DNA from: Methanomicrobiales archaeon | GTDB taxonomy: Archaea > Halobacteriota > Methanomicrobia > Methanomicrobiales > Methanoculleaceae | Assembly: GCA_012510295.1 (NCBI GenBank) | Contig: JAAZID010000165.1 | Span: forward strand, 1 to 5,264 | Direction of reading: 5' to 3' | DNA: 5,264 nt | Shown here: positions 5,171 through 5,264 of the stretch, in pieces | Position numbering within the stretch: the stretch's first letter is position 1 | How the letters are laid out: the number at the start of each line of letters is the position of its first letter | The notes under the pieces: model-generated | What the model was told of the DNA's origin: nothing | The model's database searches: none | Seen by the model: the letters and a program-made list of their open reading frames with translations, nothing else | Translations under genes and position numbers: made by a program

Positions 5171-5264
5171 GTGGTTCTGGTGGTCTGGATCAGGGAACTT
5201 GATTATCTCCGGGGATTCGCCGCCCTCGCCGTGATCGCGGTCCACATATCCATGCACTTCACCC
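5171..5264 (+). CDS. Acyltransferase family 3-like membrane protein, N-terminal fragment (cut by window edge)
   Basis: Only the first 31 codons are visible and the frame is open at the right edge. From 5192 the protein reads RELDYLRGFAALAVIAVHIS, the typical opening of acyltransferase-3 (OafA/WecH/NodX-like) proteins. In that family, a (L)D-x-LRG motif leads straight into the first membrane helix and a histidine near its end is thought to be catalytic. Such integral membrane enzymes O-acetylate or otherwise acylate surface sugars; the substrate cannot be told here. The start is uncertain: GTG 5171 follows GGGAG at 5153-5157 with rather long spacing, GTG 5180 lies closer to the motif, and ATG 5114 would add 19 residues but has no ribosome-binding site. 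It is divergent from ygiQ. The family call rests on a short motif. Confidence 0.72.
   Translation, partial: MVLVVWIRELDYLRGFAALAVIAVHISMHFT

Noticed and set aside
5030..5257. 75-codon minus-strand open frame whose stop overlaps the ygiQ ATG as ATGA
   Set aside because: The overlap looks operon-like. However, the frame is opposite the acyltransferase-like start, has no recognisable motif and no ribosome-binding site I could identify, and ygiQ has its own site.
1..5264. CRISPR array, insertion sequence, integrase site or defence island
   Set aside because: No spaced direct repeats, transposase motifs, terminal inverted repeats or known defence domains are visible. Base composition appears even across the genes.

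Overview
The window looks like chromosomal DNA of a methanogenic archaeon, most likely a GC-rich member of the Methanomicrobiales such as Methanoculleus or a relative (genus is inference). The best evidence is the adjacent DUF1890 and DUF1894 genes, families I know only from methanogens. Supporting signs are AT-rich TATA-box-like promoter elements, strong Shine-Dalgarno sites, a downstream poly-T tract, and a REC-PAS-GAF signalling protein of the kind that is abundant in this order.

Layout: six of the seven genes lie on the minus strand, so transcription runs right to left. From the right edge, a divergent plus-strand gene (from about 5171, cut by the edge) begins an acyltransferase-3-like membrane protein. 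A short divergent intergenic region follows, then ygiQ (3216-5033, radical SAM). After a 55-nt gap with a TATA-like box comes a tightly packed set with overlapping ends: cutA (2843-3160), fdhD (2094-2843), DUF1890 (1633-2097) and DUF1894 (1376-1654), followed by a T7 tract. A roughly 295-nt intergenic region (1081-1375) holds two TATA-like boxes and several inverted repeats. Finally, a REC-PAS-GAF signalling protein (start near 1080) runs off the left edge.

How the genes fit together: fdhD inserts sulfur into the Mo/W cofactor of formate dehydrogenase, which many Methanomicrobiales use to grow on formate. Its translational overlap with DUF1890 and DUF1894 suggests these two methanogen proteins act in the same process. 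This FdhD lacks the CxxC motif used by the Escherichia coli enzyme, so the cysteines of its small partners deserve attention. CutA and YgiQ have no agreed role here. I found no CRISPR array, tRNA, rRNA, insertion sequence or recognisable defence system. The long plus-strand open frames opposite the minus-strand genes look like shadows.
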